From SAR324 cluster bacterium (GTDB lineage: Bacteria > SAR324 > XYD2-FULL-50-16), in the NCBI GenBank assembly GCA_028280735.1, contig JANQLH010000101.1:1-57553 (forward strand): a stretch of 57,553 nucleotides of DNA, read 5' to 3'. Both the position numbers and the translations under genes were made by a program. Below, piece by piece: positions 1 through 10,954 of this stretch. Position 1 is the stretch's first letter. Every line of letters begins with the position of its first letter. The notes below the pieces were generated by a model that was not told the origin of the DNA, ran no database searches, and was given only the letters and a program-made list of their open reading frames with translations.

Positions 1-1
1 A

Positions 2-2425
2 ACCGCATCCGACCTGGATTTACAGGTACAATATGAACTGGAACCATTCCTTCATAACAAAAACAGTATGAGCGATTCCCATCTAAAGGATCGCTCAAAC
101 GCTTTGATTAATCACTTCTCCCGTAAATTCCAATTAATCAAGAAAATCAAACCGCGGGATATGAAAGACGCTACAATCCGCAACAAAATCATGTCTGTCG
201 GGCACAAGAATTTCAGCAATCGCTTTCCCATGCTCTATCAATACTTGATTACAAAAAAAACAAATGTAACCAAGTTGTTGTCAGGCGATAAAAAGCAGAA
301 AATTGCCTTGCTCAATGAAATCACCGGATTACAAAAATTGCACTCCAGTTTATGTATGCAGAAATCCAGGGCGGAAAAGGAAGCATTGCTCAAGGAAAAA
401 ATCCGTAAAATTCAAAAATATGTCCAAAGAAAATACCCCAAGGCGGAAGTATACCTATTTGCCTACTCCAACGATGACTACCGGGACGGTAAACATGGAA
501 CAACCCTGGAGTCGAAAGAAGCATCAGGCTCTGCTTATGAACTGATTTTAAATTATGAAGTATTGATGCCCGGGATCCAGTTTACTCCAATGATCCCAAT
601 TCACTTTTTGATGCCGGGTTCGGTCAACTCCAATCGTCCTCTTTATGAGTCATTGGTCGAAAAAATCCGGTTCGGATTTACCGATATGTACAACGCCCAT
701 CGGGAAAAGTTGGTTGATCTCGGATCGACGCCACCGTTGACAACAGATTACATGGTTTCTCATTCAGGAGCCATTTACTGGGAATCTTTCAAGGCATCTT
801 CGGGTAACTTACCCAAAGCGATGCTAAATTTATTGCGTTTTGAAATGCTGTTCGATGAACGCTTCAATACTTCGATTATTGAATTGATCAAAAACCCCAA
901 ACGATTAGATAAGTTTGCAGGGGAAGCAATCATACCGGTTGACGAAATTCAGGAAGAATATACTGATTATGATTTCGATGATCCCGATACTGAAATCATT
1001 GACGATTACTACGATGATTTTGGAATTGAAGCTGTTAGTGACGATGGGGATCAGTATGTTGATGATACCTTGGGAGAGGAAGATAATCCCGAAGGTATGT
1101 CTATTGATCAACTGTTTAAAATGGAAGAGCGTTTTCCCAGTTTACGGCAGGATCCCTGGTGGTTGCGATACAAGGCATTAAAAATAGGTTTTGGACCGGA
1201 TAACAAAGTGATCCAGGATGAAGATGAGAAACTGCTGATCTCCCGTGTGATCGACATGGGATTTGCGTTACACATCCGAGTGTCCGATATCTTCGTAAAT
1301 ATCAGGGAGGCCAGAAAAGCGGAAACATATCGGGAAAAATTCCTGGCGACCTTTCTGGAAAAGGCTTTCACCGGTGTTAAACGAAGACAGCTGGAACATA
1401 TTGCCAATGGTGAGGTAGAGTCGGTCATCAAGTTTGAAAACGACCTTAAATATCTGTTTCAACGTTCTATGGATCGTGTTCAGGAGTATGTCGACAAATA
1501 TGGTGGAGAGGATAAAACCAACCAGGATGAAAATAAAATCTGGTTCCACTATTACCAAAAGAACTTCGATCCTCCCAAAAACGTTATCCGCAGGGATATT
1601 TTAAGTCATTTAAAAGTCCCGAGAGGTCGACTGCAGATCGGTATCAATAAAAAGCAACGCTGGTTTTTCAAATCGATTCAAAAAAGCAGCCTCGGCGGGG
1701 GAAAAGATGCTTTCGGTCATCTGCAGCATCTTCCCGATGAAGTGGAGTTGTTCGAACATGATTCGTTTATGCACGGGATTGCCCATTGTATACTAAATGG
1801 TTATTACGGCGTGCTGAATCGAGGCACCTTAAAGGAAAGTCGCACCGTGCTGGAATATTCCGTCGGACATACGGAGGTTGGGAAACGATCGGCTGATAAA
1901 TACGCTTTTATTAGACCGGATATTGTAGATCGACTGGTTGATAGTATCGATAGGGCTTTCCCGCCCCAGGATTATGATTTCAGAGATTGTATTTTTAAGG
2001 AGAAAGAGGTTACTGATGTCTTTATTTGTCTGAATTTGCTGGAATATGGACGAGTATCCTTCATGTATCGGGATAGCCTTAAAAACTGGTGTGTGGATGA
2101 ATTTGACCACCGACCCGTGGAAAAAGCAGCAGAAGAATTATACCAAAAACAGGAGTTAATCCTGCACTCCAGGCATATTCAGAACACCATTAAAGATTTC
2201 TTTAGCAAACACGCCATTGACTTTGACAAGATTACCAAAGAAGGGGGGCTGGCATTTTGGGTCAATCCGAACAGCGTCAATACCTATCATGCTGCCGATA
2301 AATACGCCCAGAAAGAGGTGTACCTGGCCAGTACTTTCAAGGAAGCCGTGTATCGCTCAAACAGCGCGGAATTTGCCTACAAATCAGAAAACTCGGAAGA
2401 AGTCGAAGAAGCTATTGTGGAATAG
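2..2425 (+). CDS. cyaA: Class I adenylate cyclase homologue, 5'-truncated by window edge
   Basis: The frame is open to the left edge, so the Met at 68 is probably internal and the start lies outside the window. The first visible residues (TASDLDLQVQ) resemble the SDLD metal-binding motif of class I adenylate cyclases, which make cAMP from ATP. Further along, AEVYLFAYSNDDYR, a LVDLG/PLTTDY stretch and NLPKAMLNLLRFEMLF follow the order of the equivalent segments in enterobacterial CyaA, and later blocks align more loosely. Two features are odd: about 145 residues separate SDLD from the next conserved strand (about 40 in E. coli), and a very acidic segment (DNA about 940-1095) interrupts the middle. 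The 3' end overlaps convergent rnhA by 14 bp. The family call is fairly good; the activity is not shown. Confidence 0.62.
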   Translation, partial: TASDLDLQVQYELEPFLHNKNSMSDSHLKDRSNALINHFSRKFQLIKKIKPRDMKDATIRNKIMSVGHKNFSNRFPMLYQYLITKKTNVTKLLSGDKKQKIALLNEITGLQKLHSSLCMQKSRAEKEALLKEKIRKIQKYVQRKYPKAEVYLFAYSNDDYRDGKHGTTLESKEASGSAYELILNYEVLMPGIQFTPMIPIHFLMPGSVNSNRPLYESLVEKIRFGFTDMYNAHREKLVDLGSTPPLTTDYMVSHSGAIYWESFKASSGNLPKAMLNLLRFEMLFDERFNTSIIELIKNPKRLDKFAGEAIIPVDEIQEEYTDYDFDDPDTEIIDDYYDDFGIEAVSDDGDQYVDDTLGEEDNPEGMSIDQLFKMEERFPSLRQDPWWLRYKALKIGFGPDNKVIQDEDEKLLISRVIDMGFALHIRVSDIFVNIREARKAETYREKFLATFLEKAFTGVKRRQLEHIANGEVESVIKFENDLKYLFQRSMDRVQEYVDKYGGEDKTNQDENKIWFHYYQKNFDPPKNVIRRDILSHLKVPRGRLQIGINKKQRWFFKSIQKSSLGGGKDAFGHLQHLPDEVELFEHDSFMHGIAHCILNGYYGVLNRGTLKESRTVLEYSVGHTEVGKRSADKYAFIRPDIVDRLVDSIDRAFPPQDYDFRDCIFKEKEVTDVFICLNLLEYGRVSFMYRDSLKNWCVDEFDHRPVEKAAEELYQKQELILHSRHIQNTIKDFFSKHAIDFDKITKEGGLAFWVNPNSVNTYHAADKYAQKEVYLASTFKEAVYRSNSAEFAYKSENSEEVEEAIVE

Positions 2426-2996
2426 CCTCCCGGGCGAGTTCGTCGCACCGTTCATTTTCCGGGTGACCGGCATGCCCTTTGATCCATTTCCAATCGATAG
2501 TTCTCTTGCTGGATTCTTCATCCAGCTCCAGCCAGATTTCCTTATTTAAAACTGCTTTGCCATCGGCCTTTTTCCAGTTTTTCTTTTTCCAACCATGAAT
2601 CCATTGGGTCATGCCTTTGACGACGTATTGGCTATCAGACGTTAAAACTATGGAACTGCCGGGAGGGGTTCTTTTGATTCCTTCCAAAGCTCCCAACATT
2701 TCCATGATATTGTTGGTGGTTTTTCTGCTGCCACCGGACAGTTCCATGAGCCGTCCATCCATTTCAACAATTGTCCCCCAGCCCCCAGGGCCCGGATTTC
2801 CGGAACAGGCACCGTCGCTCCAGATGTAAATAATATCTTGTGATGGTTTCAAGAGACTTTCCGTCGTTGTTTCACCAGTTCCTAGAATTGCATCCACAGC
2901 CGATTCCAAGTTGTTCAAATCAGTTGAAGACACGCTGGACGAATCTTCCAGAAAGGAAATTAGTTTGTTTAATTTATTGATTATATTAGAGTTCAT
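2412..2996 (-). CDS. rnhA: Ribonuclease HI with N-terminal extension
   Basis: RNase HI cuts the RNA strand of RNA-DNA hybrids in the cytoplasm. The core starts near residue 55 with WSDGACSGNPGPGGWG (first catalytic Asp). NNIMEM supplies the Glu, LTSDSQYV the second Asp and HPENERCDELA the last Asp, so the full DEDD set is present, as is the WIHGWKKKNWKKADG basic protrusion segment. At 194 residues it is about 40 longer than the E. coli enzyme because of a roughly 50-residue, Ser/Leu-rich N-terminal extension that is not a hybrid-binding domain I recognise. It lies 9 bp downstream of proA on the same strand, so it is probably the last gene of a yjbQ-proA-rnhA unit. Its 3' end overlaps the end of the adenylate cyclase gene. 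Confidence 0.93.
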   Translation of the reverse strand: MNSNIINKLNKLISFLEDSSSVSSTDLNNLESAVDAILGTGETTTESLLKPSQDIIYIWSDGACSGNPGPGGWGTIVEMDGRLMELSGGSRKTTNNIMEMLGALEGIKRTPPGSSIVLTSDSQYVVKGMTQWIHGWKKKNWKKADGKAVLNKEIWLELDEESSKRTIDWKWIKGHAGHPENERCDELAREAIPQ

Positions 2997-3005
2997 TTAA
3001 CAAAA

Positions 3006-4325
3006 TTACTGAATTGTTTCGTGTATAAAAGCCTGGGCATCGGGACCGGAAAATGAGCCTTTCAGGTGTCCTTCACCTTTTAGCAGATACTTGTATATGA
3101 TCATACCATCAAGTCCAACCGGTCCCCTGGAATGAGTTTTATTGGTGCTGATTCCAACTTCTGCTCCTAATCCAAAAACGTACCCGTCGGAAAAACGTGT
3201 GGAAGCATTGTGAAAGACGCAGGCGGAATCGACCTGTTGCAGGAAGAAATCTGCTGTTTCCTCATTACTGGTAATTATCGAATCGGTATGATGCGATCCA
3301 TAGGCGTTGATATGATCAATGGCATCATTTGTCGATTCAACCACTCTAATGGAGAGGATCAGATCCGTATATTCGGTTAACCAGTCATCTTCTGTGGCGT
3401 TTTCAATTGTTAACTCGGCTGATTTAGCGATTTCTGCAGTTTGTCCGCAACCCAATACTTTAACCTCTTTGTTTTGGAGTGCCTTGATGACATCCGGCAA
3501 GACTTGTTCAGCCACATTTTGGTTTACCAATAGCGTTTCAACAGCGTTACAGGCTGACGGATAATCCAGTTTTGCATCTAAAATCACGGGAATAACCATA
3601 TCGGAGTCATATTCGGAATCCACATAAATATGACAGATGCCTGAGGAATGACCCAGTACAGGAATACGAGTATTGTCCTGAATAAATTTGACAAAGGAGT
3701 TGCTTCCTCGAGGAATAATCAGGTCCACATACTCATCCTGTTTTAGCAACTCCGCCACATCTCCCCGGGTTTCTATGAGATTCACGGTGTTGGTTAGATC
3801 AAACTCCTTCAATACTTCGCTAATTATATCGAATAACACTCGATTTGTATTAGCCGCTTCCGTACCTCCTTTCAAAATCACACCATTTCCTGATTTTAAA
3901 CTAAGGGCGGTTACCTGGATAACTACTTCAGGACGACTCTCGAAAATAATTGCGATCAGTCCAATTGGGCATGTTACCCGTTCAAGATCCAGTCCATTGG
4001 CTAGCTTCATGGCAAATTGCCTTTTTCCGACAGGATCTTCCAATTTTGCCACTTCCTCCAGATAAGTACTCAATTGGTCAATTTTGTCGTCGGTAAGAAT
4101 CAGCCTATTTAATAGTGGTTTGCTTAGTTCACCTTTTTTCAATAACTCCCCGGCAAATTGGACATCTTTTTCATTGCATTCCTTGATTCGAGAGCTGCTT
4201 TGTTTGATGCGATCACTAATGGCCAGTAGCAGTTCGTTCTTAGATTTCGTGTCAACATTTGCGATCTTTAGGCAAGCTTTTTTGGCATTTCTGGCCATTT
4301 CATTTGTCGAAAGGTTGGCTTCCAT
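3006..4325 (-). CDS. proA: Gamma-glutamyl phosphate reductase
   Basis: ProA reduces gamma-glutamyl phosphate with NADPH to glutamate semialdehyde, the second step of proline synthesis. The sequence shows the aldehyde-dehydrogenase-like fold: VILKGGTEAANTNR (cofactor-binding region), the catalytic Cys in DYPSACNAVETLLV, GICHIYVD, and the C-terminal GAEVGISTNKTHSRGPVGL signature. The length of 439 is slightly above the usual 415-420; a second Met ten residues in (MARNAKKA) could be the true start. No proB lies beside it, but proC is in this window at 35425, so the proline genes are scattered. It is followed by rnhA after 9 bp and preceded by yjbQ on the same strand. Confidence 0.96.
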   Translation of the reverse strand: MEANLSTNEMARNAKKACLKIANVDTKSKNELLLAISDRIKQSSSRIKECNEKDVQFAGELLKKGELSKPLLNRLILTDDKIDQLSTYLEEVAKLEDPVGKRQFAMKLANGLDLERVTCPIGLIAIIFESRPEVVIQVTALSLKSGNGVILKGGTEAANTNRVLFDIISEVLKEFDLTNTVNLIETRGDVAELLKQDEYVDLIIPRGSNSFVKFIQDNTRIPVLGHSSGICHIYVDSEYDSDMVIPVILDAKLDYPSACNAVETLLVNQNVAEQVLPDVIKALQNKEVKVLGCGQTAEIAKSAELTIENATEDDWLTEYTDLILSIRVVESTNDAIDHINAYGSHHTDSIITSNEETADFFLQQVDSACVFHNASTRFSDGYVFGLGAEVGISTNKTHSRGPVGLDGMIIYKYLLKGEGHLKGSFSGPDAQAFIHETIQ

Positions 4326-4367
4326 AACTATTCCTATCGTTGCGGACTATTTACTTGATGTATTTTG

Positions 4368-4778
4368 CTATTTGGAATGAAGGGCTGTGCAATAGACGGT
4401 TCTGGTTCGAGGACCGTCGAATTCACCAAAAAAGATTCCCTGCCAGGTTCCGAGAACCAGTCTTCCTTGAGATACAGGGACCATGACTGATGCTCCTAAA
4501 AGGGAGCTTTTCAGATGAGCAGCAGAATTACCCTCACCATGCCTATCCCGACTAACCTTCCAGGGAGCAACTGCTTCCAAGCGATGTAACAGGTCGTGAA
4601 CAACATCCGGATCAGCATTTTCATTGATGGTTAAACCACAGGTTGTGTGCATGACAAAAACGTGAATAACTCCATATTCCAAATTCAATTCCTGAACTGC
4701 CCTGGAGACATTTGAAGTAATATTGATTAGATCGGAATGATCTGTCGTTCGCACTGAAAACTTGGTAGCTGATTCCAT
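4368..4778 (-). CDS. yjbQ: YjbQ / UPF0047 family protein
   Basis: A small protein of the UPF0047 (YjbQ) family, for which weak thiamine-phosphate-synthase-like activity has been reported but whose physiological role is unsettled. The 136-residue length is normal. Family hallmarks are visible: VFVMHTTCGLTINENADPDV, the WKVSRDRHGEGNSAAHLKSS segment with conserved His and Glu, and LVLGTWQGIFFGEFDGPR near the C-terminus. It is the first of three same-strand genes (yjbQ-proA-rnhA) with a 42-bp gap before proA. The roughly 210 bp upstream contain the inverted repeat at the end of the atp operon, so transcription from the atp genes may stop before reaching it. Confidence 0.93.
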   Translation of the reverse strand: MESATKFSVRTTDHSDLINITSNVSRAVQELNLEYGVIHVFVMHTTCGLTINENADPDVVHDLLHRLEAVAPWKVSRDRHGEGNSAAHLKSSLLGASVMVPVSQGRLVLGTWQGIFFGEFDGPRTRTVYCTALHSK

Positions 4779-4919
4779 AATAACCTTCGGTTTGAGGGAG
4801 AAAACAACAAAGGACGATATCTACAATTAAACTATCTCTGTAGATCGTTCAACCCGATTCAAAATGGGAAAGGGACTAACACGGAGAAAAGGCTACAGCT
4901 GGTGGGACTGCTCTAAGTC

Positions 4920-4959
4920 AACGATCAGGGTGTGGTTAGAGCTAAACACCCTGATCGTT
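4920..4959 (-). terminator. Perfect 14-bp inverted repeat after atpC
   Basis: AACGATCAGGGTGT (4920-4933) pairs perfectly with its reverse complement at 4946-4959 across a 12-base loop. It lies 31 bp downstream of atpC on the reverse strand and is the natural candidate for the end of the atp transcript. No U-run follows on the reverse strand, so it is not a textbook intrinsic terminator. It may act as a Rho-assisted or 3'-end-stabilising hairpin. Confidence 0.6.
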
Positions 4960-4989
4960 TCTAATATTGGATGACAAGATACCTTGCTT

Positions 4990-5400
4990 CTAAGAAGCTG
5001 CGATTTGTCTTGAAACTGCTATTTTAATTTGTTGCTGGAGTTCGTTGGCAAGGTCTATTTTTTCCGGATCTTTCAGTACTTCAGCAAGTTCTGCTTCAGC
5101 TTTCTGTTGATCAGACTTGGCACCTTCCACATCGATTTCTTCTGCTAATTCAGCTTCACTGGCCAGGATAGTAATTTTATCCTGACACACTTCAGCATAT
5201 CCAAAATGAACAGCAACTTTCTTTTCTGTACCACTATTTTTGTAGCTTAGTACTCCACTTTGCAAATTGGTAAGCAGCGGGATATGGCTGGGCAAAATAC
5301 CTAATTCGCCCATTTCTCCTGGAATGGTGACATATTCCGCTTCTGTTTCCAATATAACCTGCTTTGGAGTAACGACTTCTAGAGTTAAGTTTTGGCTCAT
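4990..5400 (-). CDS. atpC: ATP synthase F1 epsilon subunit
   Basis: Epsilon belongs to the central stalk of F1 and regulates ATP hydrolysis. At 136 residues it has the two-part architecture: an N-terminal beta sandwich (LEVVTPKQVILETEAEYVTI, then PGEMGELGILPSHIPLL, the most conserved stretch) and a C-terminal helical hairpin rich in Ala/Glu/Lys. It is the last gene of the atp operon, 14 bp after atpD, the canonical order. A perfect inverted repeat follows. Confidence 0.97.
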   Translation of the reverse strand: MSQNLTLEVVTPKQVILETEAEYVTIPGEMGELGILPSHIPLLTNLQSGVLSYKNSGTEKKVAVHFGYAEVCQDKITILASEAELAEEIDVEGAKSDQQKAEAELAEVLKDPEKIDLANELQQQIKIAVSRQIAAS

Positions 5401-5414
5401 GAATACGTTTTGAA

Positions 5415-6821
<1,407 letters not shown>

Positions 6822-6885
6822 TCAAATTTTATTGTGACAGGATAATAGATTTATAAAATTTTGTAACAAGTTATGTTGTCACCTG

Positions 6886-7752
6886 TTATACAGCTTCAGC
6901 TCCGGAAATAATCTCAATCAATTCGGAGGTAATCGCTGCCTGTCTTGCCCTGTTGAACTGAATCTGCAGTTTGGCAAGCATATCTGACGCGTTGTTTGTC
7001 GCGGCATCCATTGCTGTCATCCGCGCCGCGTGTTCACTCGCGTTATTGTCCAGCAAACCAGTGAAGGCTTGGTTTTCAACATATTGCGGGAGAATAGCGT
7101 TCAGAATGGCCATTCCTGATGGTTCAAACACAAATTCAGTGTTTTCTTCAGGATTGGAACTCTCCCCAGTCGGAGGTTCAATCGGCAAGACCTGCTTGAT
7201 AACTGGGGCTTGACTTACAACGTTATTGAAGCGGTTGTAAGCTATATAGAGATGATTGAATTCACCTTCGGTGTACTTCTTAATCAAGTCACGAACTGTC
7301 TTCTCCAATAAATCGGATCTTTCCTGGTCCTTAAGATCCTTGAAAGACTCTACGATGTTGCCACCGCGATTGTTGAAGTATTCCGTTCCTTTCTTACCGA
7401 AAGTGATAAGTTCAACCACGTCGAAATTGTTAGACTGATCAGGGATAAAACTGTTCAGTTGCTTGCAAAGGTTGACATTAAGTCCGCCGCATAGTCCGCG
7501 GTCTGTAGATATTAATAAAACAACAGCTTTGCCACCTTCGCGTTTCTCAAGTAATGGATGAGCAGATTGATCAATTCCGGCACTGAGATTCGAGATAATC
7601 GATCTCAGCTTCTCCGAATACGGCCTCGAATTTGTGATGGCTTCTTCAGCCCTTCTCATCTTCGAAGCTGCAACCATTTTCATGGCCTTGGTAATCTGCA
7701 TCGTATTTTTGATGCTGCCCATTCGCAGCTGGATGTCTTTTAAGGTAGCCAT
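6886..7752 (-). CDS. atpG: ATP synthase F1 gamma subunit
   Basis: Gamma forms the rotating central shaft that couples proton flow to catalysis. The N-terminal helix RMGSIKNTMQITKAMKMVAASKMRRAEE and the C-terminal helix ending RARQAAITSELIEIISGAEAV are the conserved coiled-coil halves. The mid-protein SDRGLCGG-type segment appears as STDRGLCGGLN. The length of 288 is typical. It lies between atpA and atpD in standard order. Confidence 0.98.
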   Translation of the reverse strand: MATLKDIQLRMGSIKNTMQITKAMKMVAASKMRRAEEAITNSRPYSEKLRSIISNLSAGIDQSAHPLLEKREGGKAVVLLISTDRGLCGGLNVNLCKQLNSFIPDQSNNFDVVELITFGKKGTEYFNNRGGNIVESFKDLKDQERSDLLEKTVRDLIKKYTEGEFNHLYIAYNRFNNVVSQAPVIKQVLPIEPPTGESSNPEENTEFVFEPSGMAILNAILPQYVENQAFTGLLDNNASEHAARMTAMDAATNNASDMLAKLQIQFNRARQAAITSELIEIISGAEAV

Positions 7753-7795
7753 ATGTTATATGTCCTGTTTTTTTAGCTTTGAGAGTTGGAGGTTT

Positions 7796-9304
7796 TTAAC
7801 CTGCGAATTCTTTTTTGTATTCTTCAATTGCACTCTTGATCTTGGCGATGGTGTCATCACTAAGCTGTCCTTCAGATGCAATTGTGCTAAAAATGTCAGA
7901 CTTGTTTGTGGCTATAAACTTCTGTAATCCAGTTTCAAATTCCGGAATCTGGGTAACTTCCATATCATCACAGTAACCGTTGGTTACAGCAAAGATACTA
8001 ACTACCTGTTCTTCCATTTTCATTGGAACATACTGACCTTGGTTAAGGATTTCAACCAGTCGCTCACCTCTTGAAAGCTGCTTTTGGGTGGCTTCATCAA
8101 GATCTGATCCAAACTGGGCAAATGCCTGCTTCTCTCTGTACTGAGCAAGATCCAGTTTCAAGGTACCGGCTACCTGCTTCATCGCCTTAGCCTGAGCAGC
8201 TCCCCCTACCCTTGATACGGAGATACCAACGTTAATGGCGGGTCGGACACCTGAGTTGAACAATTCAGTTTCCAGGAAGATCTGACCGTCAGTAATTGAA
8301 ATTACGTTAGTTGGGATATATGCGGATACGTCACTGGCCTGTGTCTCAATAACCGGTAAAGCTGTGATAGAACCGGCACCAAGTTTGTCACTGAGTTTAC
8401 AAGCTCTTTCCAACAAGCGGCTATGTACGTTGAAGATGTCACCGGGATAAGCTTCACGTCCGGGAGGTCTTCTAAGGAGAAGTGATAACTGTCGATAAGC
8501 AACGGCCTGCTTGGAGAGATCATCGTAGATAATCAGTACGTGCTTGCCTTTGGCTGCGAGATATTCTGCCATAGCAACACCAGCGTAAGGAGCGATAAAC
8601 TGCAATGGAGCAGGCTCACTAGCTGTAGCAGATACAATCGTTGTGTAGTCCATGGCGCCAAATTCAGTCAGCTTTTGTGTTACCTGGGCAACTGTTGAGT
8701 TCTTCTGACCAATCGCCACATAAACACAATAAACATCTCCGCCTTTCTGGCTGATGATAGTATCAACTGCAATTGCTGTTTTACCTGTCTGGCGGTCACC
8801 AATGATCAATTCACGCTGACCTCTTCCGATTGGAACGAGTGAGTCAATCGCTTTCAAACCTGTCAACATTGATTGGTGAACAGACTTTCTTTGAACGATA
8901 CCGGGAGCAATTACTTCCAGTCGGTTAAATTCTTTTGTGTTCAGGGGACCTTTACCATCGAGAGGATCACCGATAGGTGAGATAACACGACCTAAAATCT
9001 CTTCACCGACAGGTACTTCCATAATTTTTTCAGTCCGCTTAACCGTATCTCCTTCCTTGATCGCTTCACCGGAACCAAAAAGAGCAACCCCCACGTTGTC
9101 TTCTTCAAGGTTCAAAATCATACCTCTTGTTCCATCAGGAAAGTCAACCAGCTCGCCAGCCATGGCTTTATCAAGACCATATACACGAGCGATACCGTCA
9201 CCGACACTAAGTACGGTTCCTACTTCTTTTACTTCTACCTCTGAATCAAACTCCTGAATTTGACTCTGAATAATTGCACTGATCTCATCTGCTCTGATTT
9301 TCAT
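7796..9304 (-). CDS. atpA: ATP synthase F1 alpha subunit
   Basis: The non-catalytic nucleotide-binding subunit of F1. Seen: N-terminal [19 protein letters not shown], the Walker A loop [33 protein letters not shown] (Walker B region), [16 protein letters not shown] and [18 protein letters not shown] with the invariant motifs of the family, and [11 protein letters not shown]. At 502 residues it has the usual length. It starts 3 bp after the atpH stop, suggesting coupled translation. Confidence 0.99.
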   Translation of the reverse strand: MKIRADEISAIIQSQIQEFDSEVEVKEVGTVLSVGDGIARVYGLDKAMAGELVDFPDGTRGMILNLEEDNVGVALFGSGEAIKEGDTVKRTEKIMEVPVGEEILGRVISPIGDPLDGKGPLNTKEFNRLEVIAPGIVQRKSVHQSMLTGLKAIDSLVPIGRGQRELIIGDRQTGKTAIAVDTIISQKGGDVYCVYVAIGQKNSTVAQVTQKLTEFGAMDYTTIVSATASEPAPLQFIAPYAGVAMAEYLAAKGKHVLIIYDDLSKQAVAYRQLSLLLRRPPGREAYPGDIFNVHSRLLERACKLSDKLGAGSITALPVIETQASDVSAYIPTNVISITDGQIFLETELFNSGVRPAINVGISVSRVGGAAQAKAMKQVAGTLKLDLAQYREKQAFAQFGSDLDEATQKQLSRGERLVEILNQGQYVPMKMEEQVVSIFAVTNGYCDDMEVTQIPEFETGLQKFIATNKSDIFSTIASEGQLSDDTIAKIKSAIEEYKKEFAG

Positions 9305-9307
9305 AGT

Positions 9308-9850
9308 TTAATTTCCCTTGGATATGGTTTCACGGATCAGGTTAAGTCTATTTTTGATGCTGCCATCAAGAACGAGACTGTCAATTGAAGTAATAACGCC
9401 TCCAAGTATGGATTCGTCCACTTTTTCAGAAAGAGTAATTTTCTTGCCTGAGAACTTGGAAAGCTCTTTTTCCAGGTTGCTTCGGTCTTTATCAGACAGT
9501 TTTTCAGCAACTGTCACTTCTGCTTTGGCAACTCCGAGTTCTTCACTGGCTAGTTTGATGTAGGCTCTGTTGATGTCGCCTATCATCTCAAAGCGGTTTC
9601 TAGATACCAGATACCGACAATATTTGTTGAGAAGTGTGTCACATTTCATCTTTTTGACCACTTCCTCCACAAAAGACATCTTTTTCGCCTTGCTCAACTT
9701 TGGCTCCAAAATAACATCCCGGACGGATTTCTCTTCAGCGTATAGCTCTGCAATGTCGTTCAGATCACGTCCGATTTTTTCGATGTTTTTGTCATTTCCA
9801 GCAAGGTTTATCAATGCTTTTGCGTAACGTCTTCCAATACCACCATTCAT
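9308..9850 (-). CDS. atpH: ATP synthase F1 delta subunit
   Basis: Delta joins the peripheral stalk to the top of F1. The 180-residue protein starts with the typical RRYAKALINLA helix and ends with the family's C-terminal strand pattern (DESILGGVITSIDSLVLDGSIKNRL split over the last 45 residues, with the GG(V/I)-x-D-GS-x-x-RL signature). It is flanked by atpF (16 bp) and atpA (3 bp) in operon order. Confidence 0.96.
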   Translation of the reverse strand: MNGGIGRRYAKALINLAGNDKNIEKIGRDLNDIAELYAEEKSVRDVILEPKLSKAKKMSFVEEVVKKMKCDTLLNKYCRYLVSRNRFEMIGDINRAYIKLASEELGVAKAEVTVAEKLSDKDRSNLEKELSKFSGKKITLSEKVDESILGGVITSIDSLVLDGSIKNRLNLIRETISKGN

Positions 9851-9866
9851 AGTTCCCCTTTATGGA

Positions 9867-10445
9867 TTACGCTGATTCTTTAATAAATTTTGCATAATTT
9901 TCAAACAAGGCTTTCTGTTCCTTGCTGCCAATTTCTTTTGCAATCGCTTCTTCAGCCATTTTGACAGATTCATTTACCAGGAATTCTCGTATTTCAGCCT
10001 TGGCTTTCAGGATGTCCTGTTCGATTCTGGCTTGTGATTGCTCTTCCAATTTTTCCACCTGGTTTACAGCATCCTCTATCATTTGAGCTTTTTCAGTTTC
10101 AATGACAGCTAAAGCACTCTTGCGACGTTCTTCCAGCTCAGATTCCATGTTAGCCAGTTTGGACTGGTAATCTTCCAGCTTTTTCTTGGCTTCGGCCAAG
10201 TCAGATTTGGCGTCGTCCATTTCTTTTTTGGTGTTTACTGCTGAGGAGGAGAGCATCCTGGCGATGGGTTTTCCGGCAAATTTTTTGAGGAGGAACAAAA
10301 ATATCAGTAGGTTTATTGTCTTGAAGATCATGTCCTCAAGCGCTTTGCTTTCAAGGAATATCCCCGTTGCATCACCACCACCTGCGGCAAGTGCTGTTGA
10401 ACTTATCCCGGCGGTTATAGCTATAACGAACAATGTTTTTAACAT
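9867..10445 (-). CDS. atpF: ATP synthase Fo b subunit, exported-looking N-terminus
   Basis: A peripheral-stalk subunit. The protein starts with what looks like a cleavable signal peptide (hydrophobic residues 4-18, then STALAAGG). A membrane segment follows near residues 40-58 (NLLIFLFLLKKFAGKPIA), then about 130 residues of highly charged coiled coil. A b subunit with a signal-peptide-like start is characteristic of deltaproteobacteria-like ATP synthases. It follows a second b-type gene by 44 bp, so the stalk is probably a b/b' heterodimer. Confidence 0.93.
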   Translation of the reverse strand: MLKTLFVIAITAGISSTALAAGGGDATGIFLESKALEDMIFKTINLLIFLFLLKKFAGKPIARMLSSSAVNTKKEMDDAKSDLAEAKKKLEDYQSKLANMESELEERRKSALAVIETEKAQMIEDAVNQVEKLEEQSQARIEQDILKAKAEIREFLVNESVKMAEEAIAKEIGSKEQKALFENYAKFIKESA

Positions 10446-10489
10446 AGGTCCGGACCTCGGTTTGATTTAGATGTGATTATAAATATCGA

Positions 10490-10954
10490 CTAAGCGATAA
10501 CTTTGGATTTGATCAATTGAGACAATTCTGTCGTGAGAGTGGCTGCTTGCTCCATTGCCGATTTGCGCTCACTTTCAAGTTCCTTTTCAGCATCTTCGAG
10601 CTTTTTAGTCGTGTTTGCCTTGGCTTGATCCACTTTCTCTCTGGTACTGCTGATTGCCTCTTCAATCGCTTCCTGGCGAGTTTTCTGAATGGTTTCTCGT
10701 AGGTCGGCTAGCTTGGCTTGGTAATCCTGTTCGGATGTTTCTATAGTCTGGGCAAGGCTTTTAGAATCGTTTTTGTTTTTATCTAATTCGGATTGCCTTG
10801 CTTCCAAAGTCCTTAGAATGGGCTTAAAAAGCATTGTATTCAGGACTGTTATGGTGAGTACAAAGATAACAAAAACAAAAAGGGCAGTTGGCCACTCGAG
10901 GTGGAGCATCCCAAAATTAAAAATCTCACCTATTCTTTCGCTTCCGTGTTCCAT
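10490..10954 (-). CDS. atpX: ATP synthase Fo b' subunit
   Basis: The second stator subunit, first gene of the operon. One N-terminal membrane segment (WPTALFVFVIFVLTITVLN) is followed by a long charged helix to residue 154, with the FKPILRTLEARQSEL start of the coiled coil typical of b'. It is distinct from the adjacent b gene and not a recent duplicate. The Fo a and c genes are absent here and must be elsewhere. The gene is preceded by a plausible sigma70-type promoter at 11025-11052. Confidence 0.92.
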   Translation of the reverse strand: MEHGSERIGEIFNFGMLHLEWPTALFVFVIFVLTITVLNTMLFKPILRTLEARQSELDKNKNDSKSLAQTIETSEQDYQAKLADLRETIQKTRQEAIEEAISSTREKVDQAKANTTKKLEDAEKELESERKSAMEQAATLTTELSQLIKSKVIA

